Below, piece after piece: positions 8,601-13,491 of a stretch of DNA of 14,148 nt. Each line of letters opens with the position of its first letter. The first letter of the stretch is position 1. The stretch covers positions 1 to 14,148 of the forward strand of contig JAIDPG010000048.1 in assembly GCA_029062865.1 (NCBI GenBank), read 5' to 3'. The translations under genes and the position numbers were made by a program. The DNA is from Oscillospiraceae bacterium. Its GTDB lineage: Bacteria; Bacillota; Clostridia; Oscillospirales; Ruminococcaceae. Under the pieces are notes generated by a model. The model was not told the origin of the DNA. It saw nothing but the letters and a program-made list of their open reading frames with translations, and searched no databases.

Positions 8601-8812
8601 AGAAGAACAAGAAGGTTATAACGTCGGTCGTATCGCTCGCGAAGAGCCTCAACCTCGAAACGGTCTCCGAGGGCGTTGAAACGCAGAATCAGGTAGACTT
8701 CCTGAAGGATCTGGGCTGCGATATGATACAGGGCTTCTTCTACTATAAGCCGATGCCCGGACCGGACTTTGAAAAGGTTATCGCTACTCAAAACAAGAGA
8801 ACAACAAATTAA
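5657..8812 (+). CDS. Cytosolic c-di-GMP phosphodiesterase: PAS, degenerate GGDEF, GAF-like, Cys-PAS, degenerate GGDEF, EAL
   Basis: A 1051-aa protein without signal peptide or membrane helix, predicted to degrade cyclic di-GMP in response to cytosolic cues. Domain order: a short coiled segment (1-30); PAS (about 30-148); a first GGDEF-like domain (160-312) whose site reads RSGEF (238-242); a GAF-like domain (about 345-505); a PAS-like domain (about 512-620) with Cys549, Cys560 and Cys563 (C-x10-C-x2-C); a second GGDEF-like domain from Asp623 (DRLTG) whose site reads EDSRF (698-702); and EAL (about 805-1045). The EAL site is intact: EAL 827-829, LNVS, ELEITES, Asp948-Asp949 (DDFGSGYSSL), LKID and SEGVET. 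AGGAGG (5641-5646) sits 10 nt before the chosen ATG. An ATG at 5650 is out of frame. The gene has its own promoter and a terminator 4 nt after the stop. The three cysteines could bind a metal, Fe-S cluster or haem, or act as a redox switch; this is inference. Confidence 0.92.
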   Translation: MSENISEALESARQEIERLTVALRAEKLKTQITSEMTNVGLWEYDIAADTLFQFKKINGRFEDISDTVPHFRDTVITRGLVLTEDVPLFKKFCDAMRAGEREVGCDVRVINDKNEIVWFRYTGKTVFDSDGKAIKVVGRTLDVTKEKGGDSDGSASGAGHDPLTNTSSPEVFRNFVEEKRSGKNRYNSAALMGICVDNFRDIEAKCGREYSDYVQKIVAKILTSVCAVERDRMVTRVRSGEFLMYLGFSDANVVDEAARKIVDSVRDYSYDGEAVTVSVGIALCKAGKPLNEAYDEASRAMSEAARSGGGCFVHYTMAMSSGIYGGSAEISPDNELLRLSNDASKVYNMIIRAFCETSERAAMIKEAFRAAGQCVGASAIYIFTKNEQGFARSMIYNADDRPEEMCAGLEITCPEEELEMVLGGGNAMRIHSAEMLFDGLTLTNGAVCAECRAIRVEGAIKAIFAVVFESSFELTDSDIRIIDVLEDALTSMFRTYEDGLDARSRRRLHTTIINNHRIEGFSIIPGTFVVDYIGKNAAEHYDIAPGDICYQKMRGRDTPCENCPAVMLEQQGTFFASAAQYFENEQRWLDVTASVDEDNFGERRYVISSTDITDCLGRIQMTDRLTGLMTFNVFTAEALRMASMLESTAGLYAIVMNVADFTRINDEKGYELGDAILVAMADILQQCIGEGELLCRSEDSRFAAFVKSDGVDELEARISTLMNSIQRQVYAKLGVHIFLLVGVCGMGDDGVSVVGAIDRAITAQKTIRDRAFYTESLIAYYDGVMRDKIAERRDIESHMMEALNNNEFHVYYQPKVNIETGKVVGAEALVRWIRPNGEVVSPGKFVPIFEENGFITEMDFAIYRQAVADIARWMRMDIDVPLISLNVSRRHIADDDFCDKFNALVNALNVPREYIELEITESMLTENLNKLVDVATKFKDLGYRISIDDFGSGYSSLNLITMMPFDTLKIDGGFFLRNDLSEKNKKVITSVVSLAKSLNLETVSEGVETQNQVDFLKDLGCDMIQGFFYYKPMPGPDFEKVIATQNKRTTN

Positions 8813-8816
8813 CGGC

Positions 8817-8846
8817 AAGCTCCTCCCTTAGCGGAGGAGCTTTTTT
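8817..8846 (+). terminator. Rho-independent terminator directly before the paralog array
   Basis: AAGCTCCTCC (8817-8826), loop CTTAGC, GGAGGAGCTT (8833-8842), with a run of six T (8841-8846): a perfect 10-bp stem. It ends the phosphodiesterase transcript but leaves only 17 nt before the next start codon, with no room for a promoter between them. CCTCCC in the left arm (8822-8827) is also exactly complementary to GGGAGG (8851-8856), the ribosome site of the next gene, so an alternative fold exists. Confidence 0.9.
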
Positions 8847-8863
8847 CGGCGGGAGGGCATGAA

Positions 8864-9541
8864 ATGGGATATAGTGTTGACGAGCTTTTTGAATTTAATA
8901 TAAACAAAACAAATCATACCGCGTCTGTTTGGGAATACTTGAAACGCGATGACCCCGATGTCTTATGCGTCGAGATCCCTTCGGAATACCACGGCTATCC
9001 CGTGACGTATTTAGAGCAGTTCGCCTTTGGGGATTGCAAATATCTGCGCGAGGTTTTTATTCCCGACAGCGTAACGGTTATCGCCCACGATGCGTTTTAT
9101 GAGTGTGGAGAGCTCCGTACGGTTCGTCTTCCGAAAGATATTGATATCCGGTATCGGCCGTTTGTGTGCTGCCGGAGGCTCGATCCGAAAATCATTCTGG
9201 CGGGGCTTGTATGCAGCAATGATATTGTTTCAAAGCCGCTCGAGTTCATAGACTACTACAGTTGGGACGAAATACTCCGCGAGGACGTTTTCGCGCTTGC
9301 GATAAAATATGACAGCTTCCGAGAATTCAAAACGGAAGGGCTTTTCGAGGATATCGTCACGCGCGGGCGGGTTTCGCATTTCGAGATGCTCGAAAAAGCG
9401 GGGAAATCGCCGAGCGCGGAGCAGACGGACGAACTTATAAATTTAAGCGCGGAGAACGGCAAAACGGAAATGACGGCGTATCTTCTCGATCTCAAAAACA
9501 GGAAATTCGGATTTGACGGAGGGAATAAGTTTGAGTTATAG
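8864..9541 (+). CDS. LRR/ankyrin-like array protein A (short member)
   Basis: A 225-aa protein of unknown function and first member of a seven-gene paralog array. The N-terminus (GYSVDELFEF) matches the family start. It is followed by a short BspA/TpLRR-type block (about residues 45-105, with the pattern LREVFIPDSV...AFYECGELRTVRLP) and a helical C-terminal region ending in AAENGKTE-like ankyrin-style text (LSAENGKTEMTAYLLDLKN). There is no signal peptide or membrane helix, so it is probably cytosolic. It has about two repeats fewer than the 275-aa members and is the most divergent in the hinge. It is the only member read from ATG after a stand-alone ribosome site (GGGAGGG, 8851-8857), apart from D's overlapping ATG. 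It keeps TATAG after the start codon, the sequence that forms the stop of an upstream gene elsewhere in the array, although no gene overlaps it here. Confidence 0.85.
   Translation: MGYSVDELFEFNINKTNHTASVWEYLKRDDPDVLCVEIPSEYHGYPVTYLEQFAFGDCKYLREVFIPDSVTVIAHDAFYECGELRTVRLPKDIDIRYRPFVCCRRLDPKIILAGLVCSNDIVSKPLEFIDYYSWDEILREDVFALAIKYDSFREFKTEGLFEDIVTRGRVSHFEMLEKAGKSPSAEQTDELINLSAENGKTEMTAYLLDLKNRKFGFDGGNKFEL
9518..9541 (+). promoter_or_regulatory. Junction A/B: embedded ribosome site plus 11-nt overlap
   Basis: GGAGGG (9518-9523) encodes Gly-Gly of protein A and sits 7 nt before TTG at 9531. TTGAGTTATAG (9531-9541) is read as the end of A (..EL, stop TAG) and, one frame on, as the start of B (M-S-Y-S). 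A TTG at 9513 would extend B by six codons but lacks homology to gene A's start. Confidence 0.8.
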
Positions 9542-10361
9542 CATTGACGAGCTTTTTTGGTTTGAGAAAACCGAGGGCGGATATTCCATTGACAAATATC
9601 TGAAAACAAACGACCCAACGATAACCGAAATTGAGATCCCCGCGGAGTATAACGGCGAGCCCGTAACGGAGATTGCCGGCATCTCTCACTCGAAATATAT
9701 AAAGCGTGTCTTTGTTCCGCCGAGCGTTCGCAGTATTGGCCCCGGAGCCTTTTGGAAATGTAAAAGTCTGGAAACGGCAGAGCTTTCCGAGGGGCTTGAG
9801 GTAATAGGAGCCAGCGCGTTTGAGGAGACAAATCTGAAAAGCATCGTGCTCCCGAAAAGCTTAAAGAGGATAGGTTCAGACGCGTTTCTGTTTTGTACGG
9901 AGCTGGAGCGCGTGGAGTTTAACAGCTCTCCGACTTTTGAACCGAATGTTTTCGGCGGCTGCCCGAAGCTCCCGCCCGAAACGGCCGCAATAGGGCTTGT
10001 GCGCTCGACCGACATAACGACCCCCTTGTTGTATACGGATATTTTGGAATTAACGGATTTTTCCCCCGGTTTGCCGGATTGCTTCCGCCCCGACGTTTTT
10101 GAGCTGCTCGCGAAAAACGACTGCTTTCGGAATTGGAATCGCCATTTGAGGTATCTGTTTGATATAATGATTGAGGAGAACAAGCCGGAGCTTCTCCCGA
10201 TCGCCGAGCAATACGGATTGTCGGACAACCTAACGCCGGCGCTTCTTGATTCGCTGATCAGCCTTGCGGCAGAAAATCAAAAGACCGAGATCACCGCGTA
10301 TCTTCTCGATCTCAAAAACAGGAAATTCGGGTTTAACGGAGGGGATAATTTTGAGCTATGA
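9531..10361 (+). CDS. LRR/ankyrin-like array protein B
   Basis: A 276-aa full-length member; function unknown. Layout: conserved head (1-45, MSYSIDELFWFEKTEGGYS, then ITEIEIPAEYNGEPV); a BspA/TpLRR block (about 46-145) with repeats such as IGPGAFWKC and IGSDAFLFC; a conserved hinge (CPKLPPETAAIGLVRSTDITTP, about 144-165, quoted in two parts in its neighbours); then helical segments around CFRPDVFELL (184-193), LLPIAEQYG (221-229) and LAAENQKTEITAYLLDLKN (245-263) that resemble divergent ankyrin repeats. There is no export signal. The TTG start is chosen because GGAGGG lies 7 nt upstream, the sequence aligns with gene A's ATG, and the same arrangement recurs at five further junctions. Translation is probably coupled to gene A. 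Confidence 0.85.
   Translation: MSYSIDELFWFEKTEGGYSIDKYLKTNDPTITEIEIPAEYNGEPVTEIAGISHSKYIKRVFVPPSVRSIGPGAFWKCKSLETAELSEGLEVIGASAFEETNLKSIVLPKSLKRIGSDAFLFCTELERVEFNSSPTFEPNVFGGCPKLPPETAAIGLVRSTDITTPLLYTDILELTDFSPGLPDCFRPDVFELLAKNDCFRNWNRHLRYLFDIMIEENKPELLPIAEQYGLSDNLTPALLDSLISLAAENQKTEITAYLLDLKNRKFGFNGGDNFEL
10338..10361 (+). promoter_or_regulatory. Junction B/C: embedded ribosome site plus 11-nt overlap
   Basis: GGAGGGG (10338-10344) encodes Gly-Gly of B. TTGAGCTATGA (10351-10361) ends B with TGA and starts C as M-S-Y-E. The stop change from TAG to TGA coincides with Ser4 to Glu4 in the downstream protein. Confidence 0.8.
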
Positions 10362-11178
10362 GGTCGACGAGCTTTTCAAATTCGAGGAAACCGAGGGCGG
10401 CTACGCTCTGGATAGGTATCTCAAATGGGACGACCCGTCCATAACCGAACTTGAGATTCCCGCGGAGCATAACGGCGCGCCCGTGGTGAAAATATTGAGC
10501 AGCAGCAGCGGCTATGCGAGGTTCATAAAGCGCGTGAGAATTCCCGAAAGCGTCCGCGGCATTATGGGCTCGGCGTTTCATGGCTGCCCGGAGCTTTGCG
10601 AGATCGAGCTTTCCGAGGGCTTGGAGATGATAGGCTCCTCCGCGTTTCAGCAGACGAGGCTGAAAAGCGTCAGGCTCCCGAAAAGCCTGAAGGGGCTCTA
10701 TTGGGGCGCGTTTCGGCTCTGCCGGGAGCTGGAGCGCGTGGAATTCGGCGGCTCGCCGTGGTTCGGGACAAGCGTTTTCAGCGGCTGCGCCAAGCTCCCG
10801 CCCGAAACGATCGCAATGGGGCTGGTGCGCTCGACCGACATAACGCGCCCAATTCACAACAAGGACATTTCGGAAATAACGGCGAATATCCCCGACGTAC
10901 CCTGCGATTGCTTTCGCCGCGATGTCTTTGAGCTGCTCGTTAAAAACAAGAGCTTTCGGGACTGCAATCTGAAGCGCGTGTTTGAGGGAATGATAAACAA
11001 TAACAAGGCGGAGCTTTTCCTGATCGCCGAAGAATACGGATTGCTGCCGAGCGCGAAGATCCTCGACAAGCTGATAAGCTATTCCGCCGAGCGGCAAATT
11101 ACAGAGTGCACGGCGTATCTTCTGGATTTGAAGAACAGGAAATTCGGGTTTGACAAGGAAGATAATTATGTTATTTGA
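10351..11178 (+). CDS. LRR/ankyrin-like array protein C
   Basis: A 275-aa full-length member; function unknown. Head MSYEVDELFKFEETEGGYA; BspA/TpLRR block with IMGSAFHGC, IGSSAFQQT and LYWGAFRLC; hinge with KLPPETIAMGLVRSTDIT; ankyrin-like C-terminal helices ending LLDLKNRKFGFDKEDNYVI. The tail departs from the usual GGDxFEL ending. The matching DNA has AAGGAAG (11155-11161) instead of GGAGGG, so the ribosome site for the next gene is weaker, but that gene compensates by starting with ATG. The hinge and C-terminal segment (CFRRDVFELLVKNKSF) differ from B and F, whereas the third repeat resembles F, giving a mosaic impression. No signal peptide was seen. Confidence 0.85.
   Translation: MSYEVDELFKFEETEGGYALDRYLKWDDPSITELEIPAEHNGAPVVKILSSSSGYARFIKRVRIPESVRGIMGSAFHGCPELCEIELSEGLEMIGSSAFQQTRLKSVRLPKSLKGLYWGAFRLCRELERVEFGGSPWFGTSVFSGCAKLPPETIAMGLVRSTDITRPIHNKDISEITANIPDVPCDCFRRDVFELLVKNKSFRDCNLKRVFEGMINNNKAELFLIAEEYGLLPSAKILDKLISYSAERQITECTAYLLDLKNRKFGFDKEDNYVI
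11155..11178 (+). promoter_or_regulatory. Junction C/D: AAGGAAG ribosome site plus 11-nt overlap with ATG
   Basis: AAGGAAG (11155-11161) sits 6 nt before ATG at 11168. ATGTTATTTGA (11168-11178) ends C (..V-I, stop TGA) and starts D (M-L-F-D). The overlap is again exactly 11 nt although its sequence is unrelated to the TTGAGYTATAG form. Confidence 0.78.
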
Positions 11179-11983
11179 TTTACTTACTGCAAACAAGCTT
11201 TTCAGCTTTGAGAAAGATAAAAGCAAGGGCGGGTATGTGCTTACAAAATTCGCTCAATACAACTACTTTTCCGACCCGGCGGTGCAGCCCGTGACCGAAA
11301 TAAAAATCCCCGCGAAATACCGCGGAAAGCCCGTTGTGGAGATAGGCAGGGACGCTTTCCGAAGCTCTTGTGAGCTGCAAAAGGTGTTTGTTTCCGAGGG
11401 CGTTCGGCGAATAGGAGACTGCGCGTTTCTAAACTGCCAAAAGCTGAGCTTCGTAAGCCTTCCTTCAAGCCTTTAGGAGGTCGGGGGTCTTGCGTTCGGC
11501 TTTTGCGGAGAGCTGCGCACGGTGGGCTTCAATTCGCGCCCGAAGCTTGAGTCGGGCGTGTTTTGTAACGACGTGAATATCCCCGCAGAGCTTATTCTCG
11601 CGGGGGAGTTGCACTCGTTGGACATTGCGCAGCCGCTTCCGGGAAACGTGTTTAACAATCAGCGTTCTCTGGCAAACACATATCCGCAATACTCGTGGCT
11701 TCTCAACCGCCCCGATGTTCTCGAGCTCGCCTTGAAAAACAACTGTCTTAGCAATTTCAACGCAAAAGAGTGGTGGCTTGAGATACTGGCATTTTATATT
11801 GAAAAAAGCTGCACGGAGCATTTGCGCTTTATTGAGGATTGCAGCGCGATGACCGCCGCTCTCGCGGACGAGCTTACAGAATATTCCGCGGAGCAGGGCA
11901 AAACCGAAATCACGGCATATCTTCTGGATTTGAAAAACAGGAAATTCGGGTTTAAAAACGGCGGTGATAATTTTGAGCTATAG
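11168..11983 (+). pseudogene. LRR/ankyrin-like array gene D, interrupted by an in-frame amber codon
   Basis: Read as one frame this is a 271-codon family member. Head MLFDLLTANKLFSFEKDKSK; BspA/TpLRR block; ankyrin-like C-terminus LTEYSAEQGKTEITAYLLD, ending FKNGGDNFEL. Codon 103 is TAG (11474-11476). In the paralogs the text is LPKSLK followed by IG or LY; here it is LPSSL, stop, EVGG, so one A-to-T change (AAG to TAG) would explain it. The frame is open on both sides with no shift. Possible products are a 102-aa N-terminal fragment (11168-11476) and a 153-aa C-terminal fragment from GTG at 11522 (GGAGAG at 11507-11512). TAG is a genuine stop elsewhere in this array, so recoding is unlikely. 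It could be a real pseudogene, a split gene or a sequencing error. Confidence 0.75.
11963..11983 (+). promoter_or_regulatory. Junction D/E: degenerate ribosome site plus 11-nt overlap
   Basis: The Gly-Gly codons here are GGC GGT, so GGAGG is lost, but GGTGAT (11963-11968) matches the other part of the anti-Shine-Dalgarno complement (GGAGGTGAT) in the correct register. TTGAGCTATAG (11973-11983) ends D and starts E as M-S-Y-S. Confidence 0.72.
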
Positions 11984-12674
11984 CGTTGACGAGCTCTATA
12001 GGTTCAACGAAACCGACGGCGGATATTCCGTCAAGGAATACCTAAAAGGAGCCGACCCAAGCGTAACGGAGCCGGAGATCCCCGAGAAGTGGAAAGGCAA
12101 GCCCGTTACGGTAATCGCTCCCGGAGCGTTTGAGGCGGCGATGTATCTTAAACGCGTAAAGCTCCCCAGAAGCATAAAAACGCTTTGTTACCGCGCGTTT
12201 GCGGACTGTTGGAATTTGGAGTCGGCGGAGTTTGAGCCGGGGGCTGAAATAGAGTTTGAGAGCGACGTTTTTACCGGCTGCGATAAGCTCCCGGCGGAAA
12301 CACTCGCAATAGGGCTCCTGCGGTCCGCGAACCTCACGGCGGCGTTTGAAAAAGGACATTGCCCGGCTCTGTGGATTTTTGATATGGATAGCCCCGACAA
12401 GGCGTCAGAGGTGTTTGAAATTCTCGCGAAAAACAATTGCTACCGCGAAACGACCACTAATGATCTCGAATTAATTCTCGGAGCTTTTATAGGAATAAAC
12501 AACATAAAGGCGCTGCCGATAGCCGAGAAATACGGCTTGCTTGAATACGCGGAGCTTGTCAATTCGCTGCTTGCCAAAGCGATTGAAAGCGAAAGAACGG
12601 AAATCACGGCGTATTTGCTTGATTATAAAAACAGGAAATTCGGCTTTAACGGAGGGGATAAGTTTGAGCTATAG
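11973..12674 (+). CDS. LRR/ankyrin-like array protein E (short member)
   Basis: A 233-aa member; function unknown. Head MSYSVDELYRFNETDGGYS; a shortened BspA/TpLRR block in which only about 41 residues separate YLKRV from CDKLPAE, against about 84 in protein B, so about two 22-residue repeats are absent; then the conserved hinge (LAIGLLRSANLT) and ankyrin-like helices (EVFEILAKNNCY, LPIAEKYGL, SERTEITAYLLDYKN). The tail FGFNGGDKFEL carries the ribosome site for F. It shares LLDYKN with F, where A-D have LLDLKN, suggesting that E and F are sister copies at the 3' end. The in-frame loss fits recombination between repeats. Its translation depends on gene D's overlapping end, so gene D's amber codon may affect it. 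Confidence 0.84.
   Translation: MSYSVDELYRFNETDGGYSVKEYLKGADPSVTEPEIPEKWKGKPVTVIAPGAFEAAMYLKRVKLPRSIKTLCYRAFADCWNLESAEFEPGAEIEFESDVFTGCDKLPAETLAIGLLRSANLTAAFEKGHCPALWIFDMDSPDKASEVFEILAKNNCYRETTTNDLELILGAFIGINNIKALPIAEKYGLLEYAELVNSLLAKAIESERTEITAYLLDYKNRKFGFNGGDKFEL
12651..12674 (+). promoter_or_regulatory. Junction E/F: embedded ribosome site plus 11-nt overlap
   Basis: GGAGGGG (12651-12657) encodes Gly-Gly of E and lies 6-7 nt before TTG at 12664. TTGAGCTATAG (12664-12674) ends E with TAG and starts F as M-S-Y-S. Confidence 0.8.
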
Positions 12675-13491
12675 CGTTGACGAGCTTTTCGGCTTCAAGA
12701 AAACGGATAACGGTTACGCGCTTGCGGATTATCGCCAAAAAAACGACCCGAGCGTGACGGAGCTTGAGCTCCCCGCAGCGTATAAAGGGCTGCCCGTGGC
12801 AAGTATATCGCACGGGAGCTTTGCGTACTCGAAACATATAAAGCGCGTGAAAATCCCGGGGAGCGTCCGGGAGGTTTTGTTCAACGCGTTTTACAATATC
12901 CCGACGCTAGAGGAGGTTGAGCTTTCCGAGGGGCTTGAGCTTATATCAAACTACGCGTTTGCGAGAACGGGATTGAAAAGCGTCAAGCTCCCGAAAAGCC
13001 TGAAAGAGCTCTACTGGGGCGCGTTTGAGGACTGCGCGGAGCTTGAGCGCGCGGAGTTCGGCGGCGCTCCGAAAATTCAGATGCATATTTTCAGAGGCTG
13101 CCCGAAGCTCCCGCCCGAAACGGTCGCGATAGGGCTGGTTCGCTCGACGGACATTACAACGCCCGTTTTCCCAAACGATCTTTTCAGAATGACAGACAGA
13201 AGCTATACAACGAGTTTCGATTGCTTCCGCCCCGACGTTTTTGAGCTCCTCGCGAAAAACAATTGCTTTCAAAAATGCGATTTGAAGCATCTGTTCAGAC
13301 GCATAACGGACGAGAGCAAGGCGGGGCTTTTCCCGATTGCCGAGCAGCACGGAATGTTGGAGAGCGCCGCGCTTGTTGATTTGCTTATTGAGTATTCCGC
13401 GGAAAACGGCAAAACGGAAATCACGGCGTTTTTGCTTGATTATAAAAACAGGAAATTCGGGTTTAAAGGAGGCGGCGATCTTGCCATTTAG
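12664..13491 (+). CDS. LRR/ankyrin-like array protein F
   Basis: A 275-aa full-length member; function unknown. Head MSYSVDELFGFKKTDNGYA; BspA/TpLRR block with HGSFAYSKHIKRVKIPGSV, then ELISNYAFART and LYWGAFEDC; hinge with CPKLPPETVAIGLVRSTDIT; ankyrin-like helices CFRPDVFELLAKNNCF, LFPIAEQHG and YSAENGKTEITAFLLDYKN. The repeat block resembles C, the hinge and CFRPDVFELLAKN resemble B, and the tail LLDYKN resembles E, consistent with a mosaic origin. It ends FKGGGDLAI, so the AAAGGAGG for the next gene lies inside the Lys-Gly-Gly codons. No export signal was seen. The TTG start follows the array rule. Confidence 0.85.
   Translation: MSYSVDELFGFKKTDNGYALADYRQKNDPSVTELELPAAYKGLPVASISHGSFAYSKHIKRVKIPGSVREVLFNAFYNIPTLEEVELSEGLELISNYAFARTGLKSVKLPKSLKELYWGAFEDCAELERAEFGGAPKIQMHIFRGCPKLPPETVAIGLVRSTDITTPVFPNDLFRMTDRSYTTSFDCFRPDVFELLAKNNCFQKCDLKHLFRRITDESKAGLFPIAEQHGMLESAALVDLLIEYSAENGKTEITAFLLDYKNRKFGFKGGGDLAI
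13468..13491 (+). promoter_or_regulatory. Junction F/G: embedded ribosome site plus 11-nt overlap
   Basis: GGAGG (13468-13472, within AAAGGAGG) lies 8 nt before TTG at 13481. TTGCCATTTAG (13481-13491) ends F (..A-I, stop TAG) and starts G as M-P-F-S. The overlap length is kept although the encoded residues changed on both sides. Confidence 0.78.

Larger units (their letters stand above)
9497..13460 (+). repeat. Six copies of an invariant 14-nt sequence, AACAGGAAATTCGG, at the gene 3' ends
   Basis: Identical copies lie at 9497-9510, 10317-10330, 11134-11147, 11936-11949, 12630-12643 and 13447-13460, coding N-R-K-F-G near each C-terminus. The distance to the next start codon is 20 nt in five cases and 23 nt in one (gene D, which has one extra codon). 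Degenerate codon positions are also invariant (always AGG for Arg, TTC for Phe), unlike much of the rest of the genes. Confidence 0.9.

Noticed and set aside
8660..8816. Promoter for the LRR array within the 3' end of the phosphodiesterase gene
   Set aside because: TATGAT near 8723 lacks a good -35 at 17 nt, and TTGAAA near 8769 lacks a -10. Neither is better than expected by chance.
6548..8818. A 756-codon open frame on the minus strand
   Set aside because: It is the shadow of the PAS/GAF/EAL gene. It has no ribosome site or domain, and its start lies at the opposite gene's terminator.
9513..9530. Upstream in-frame starts for genes B, C, D, E and F (extensions such as MTEGIS)
   Set aside because: These extensions are the shifted reading of the conserved upstream tail. 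Gene A, which has no upstream tail, starts exactly at the conserved head, and ribosome-site spacing fits the internal TTG or ATG.
9518..9541. Programmed frameshifting to make one long polyprotein from the array
   Set aside because: Each junction does shift the frame by +1, but there is no common slippery heptamer with a downstream structure, and ribosome sites plus start codons at each junction explain the layout more simply.
11474..11476. Amber recoding (TAG read as an amino acid) in gene D
   Set aside because: TAG terminates genes A, D, E and F at the conserved overlaps and also ends the gene at 5424, so general reassignment would fuse the array. No recoding signal is visible.
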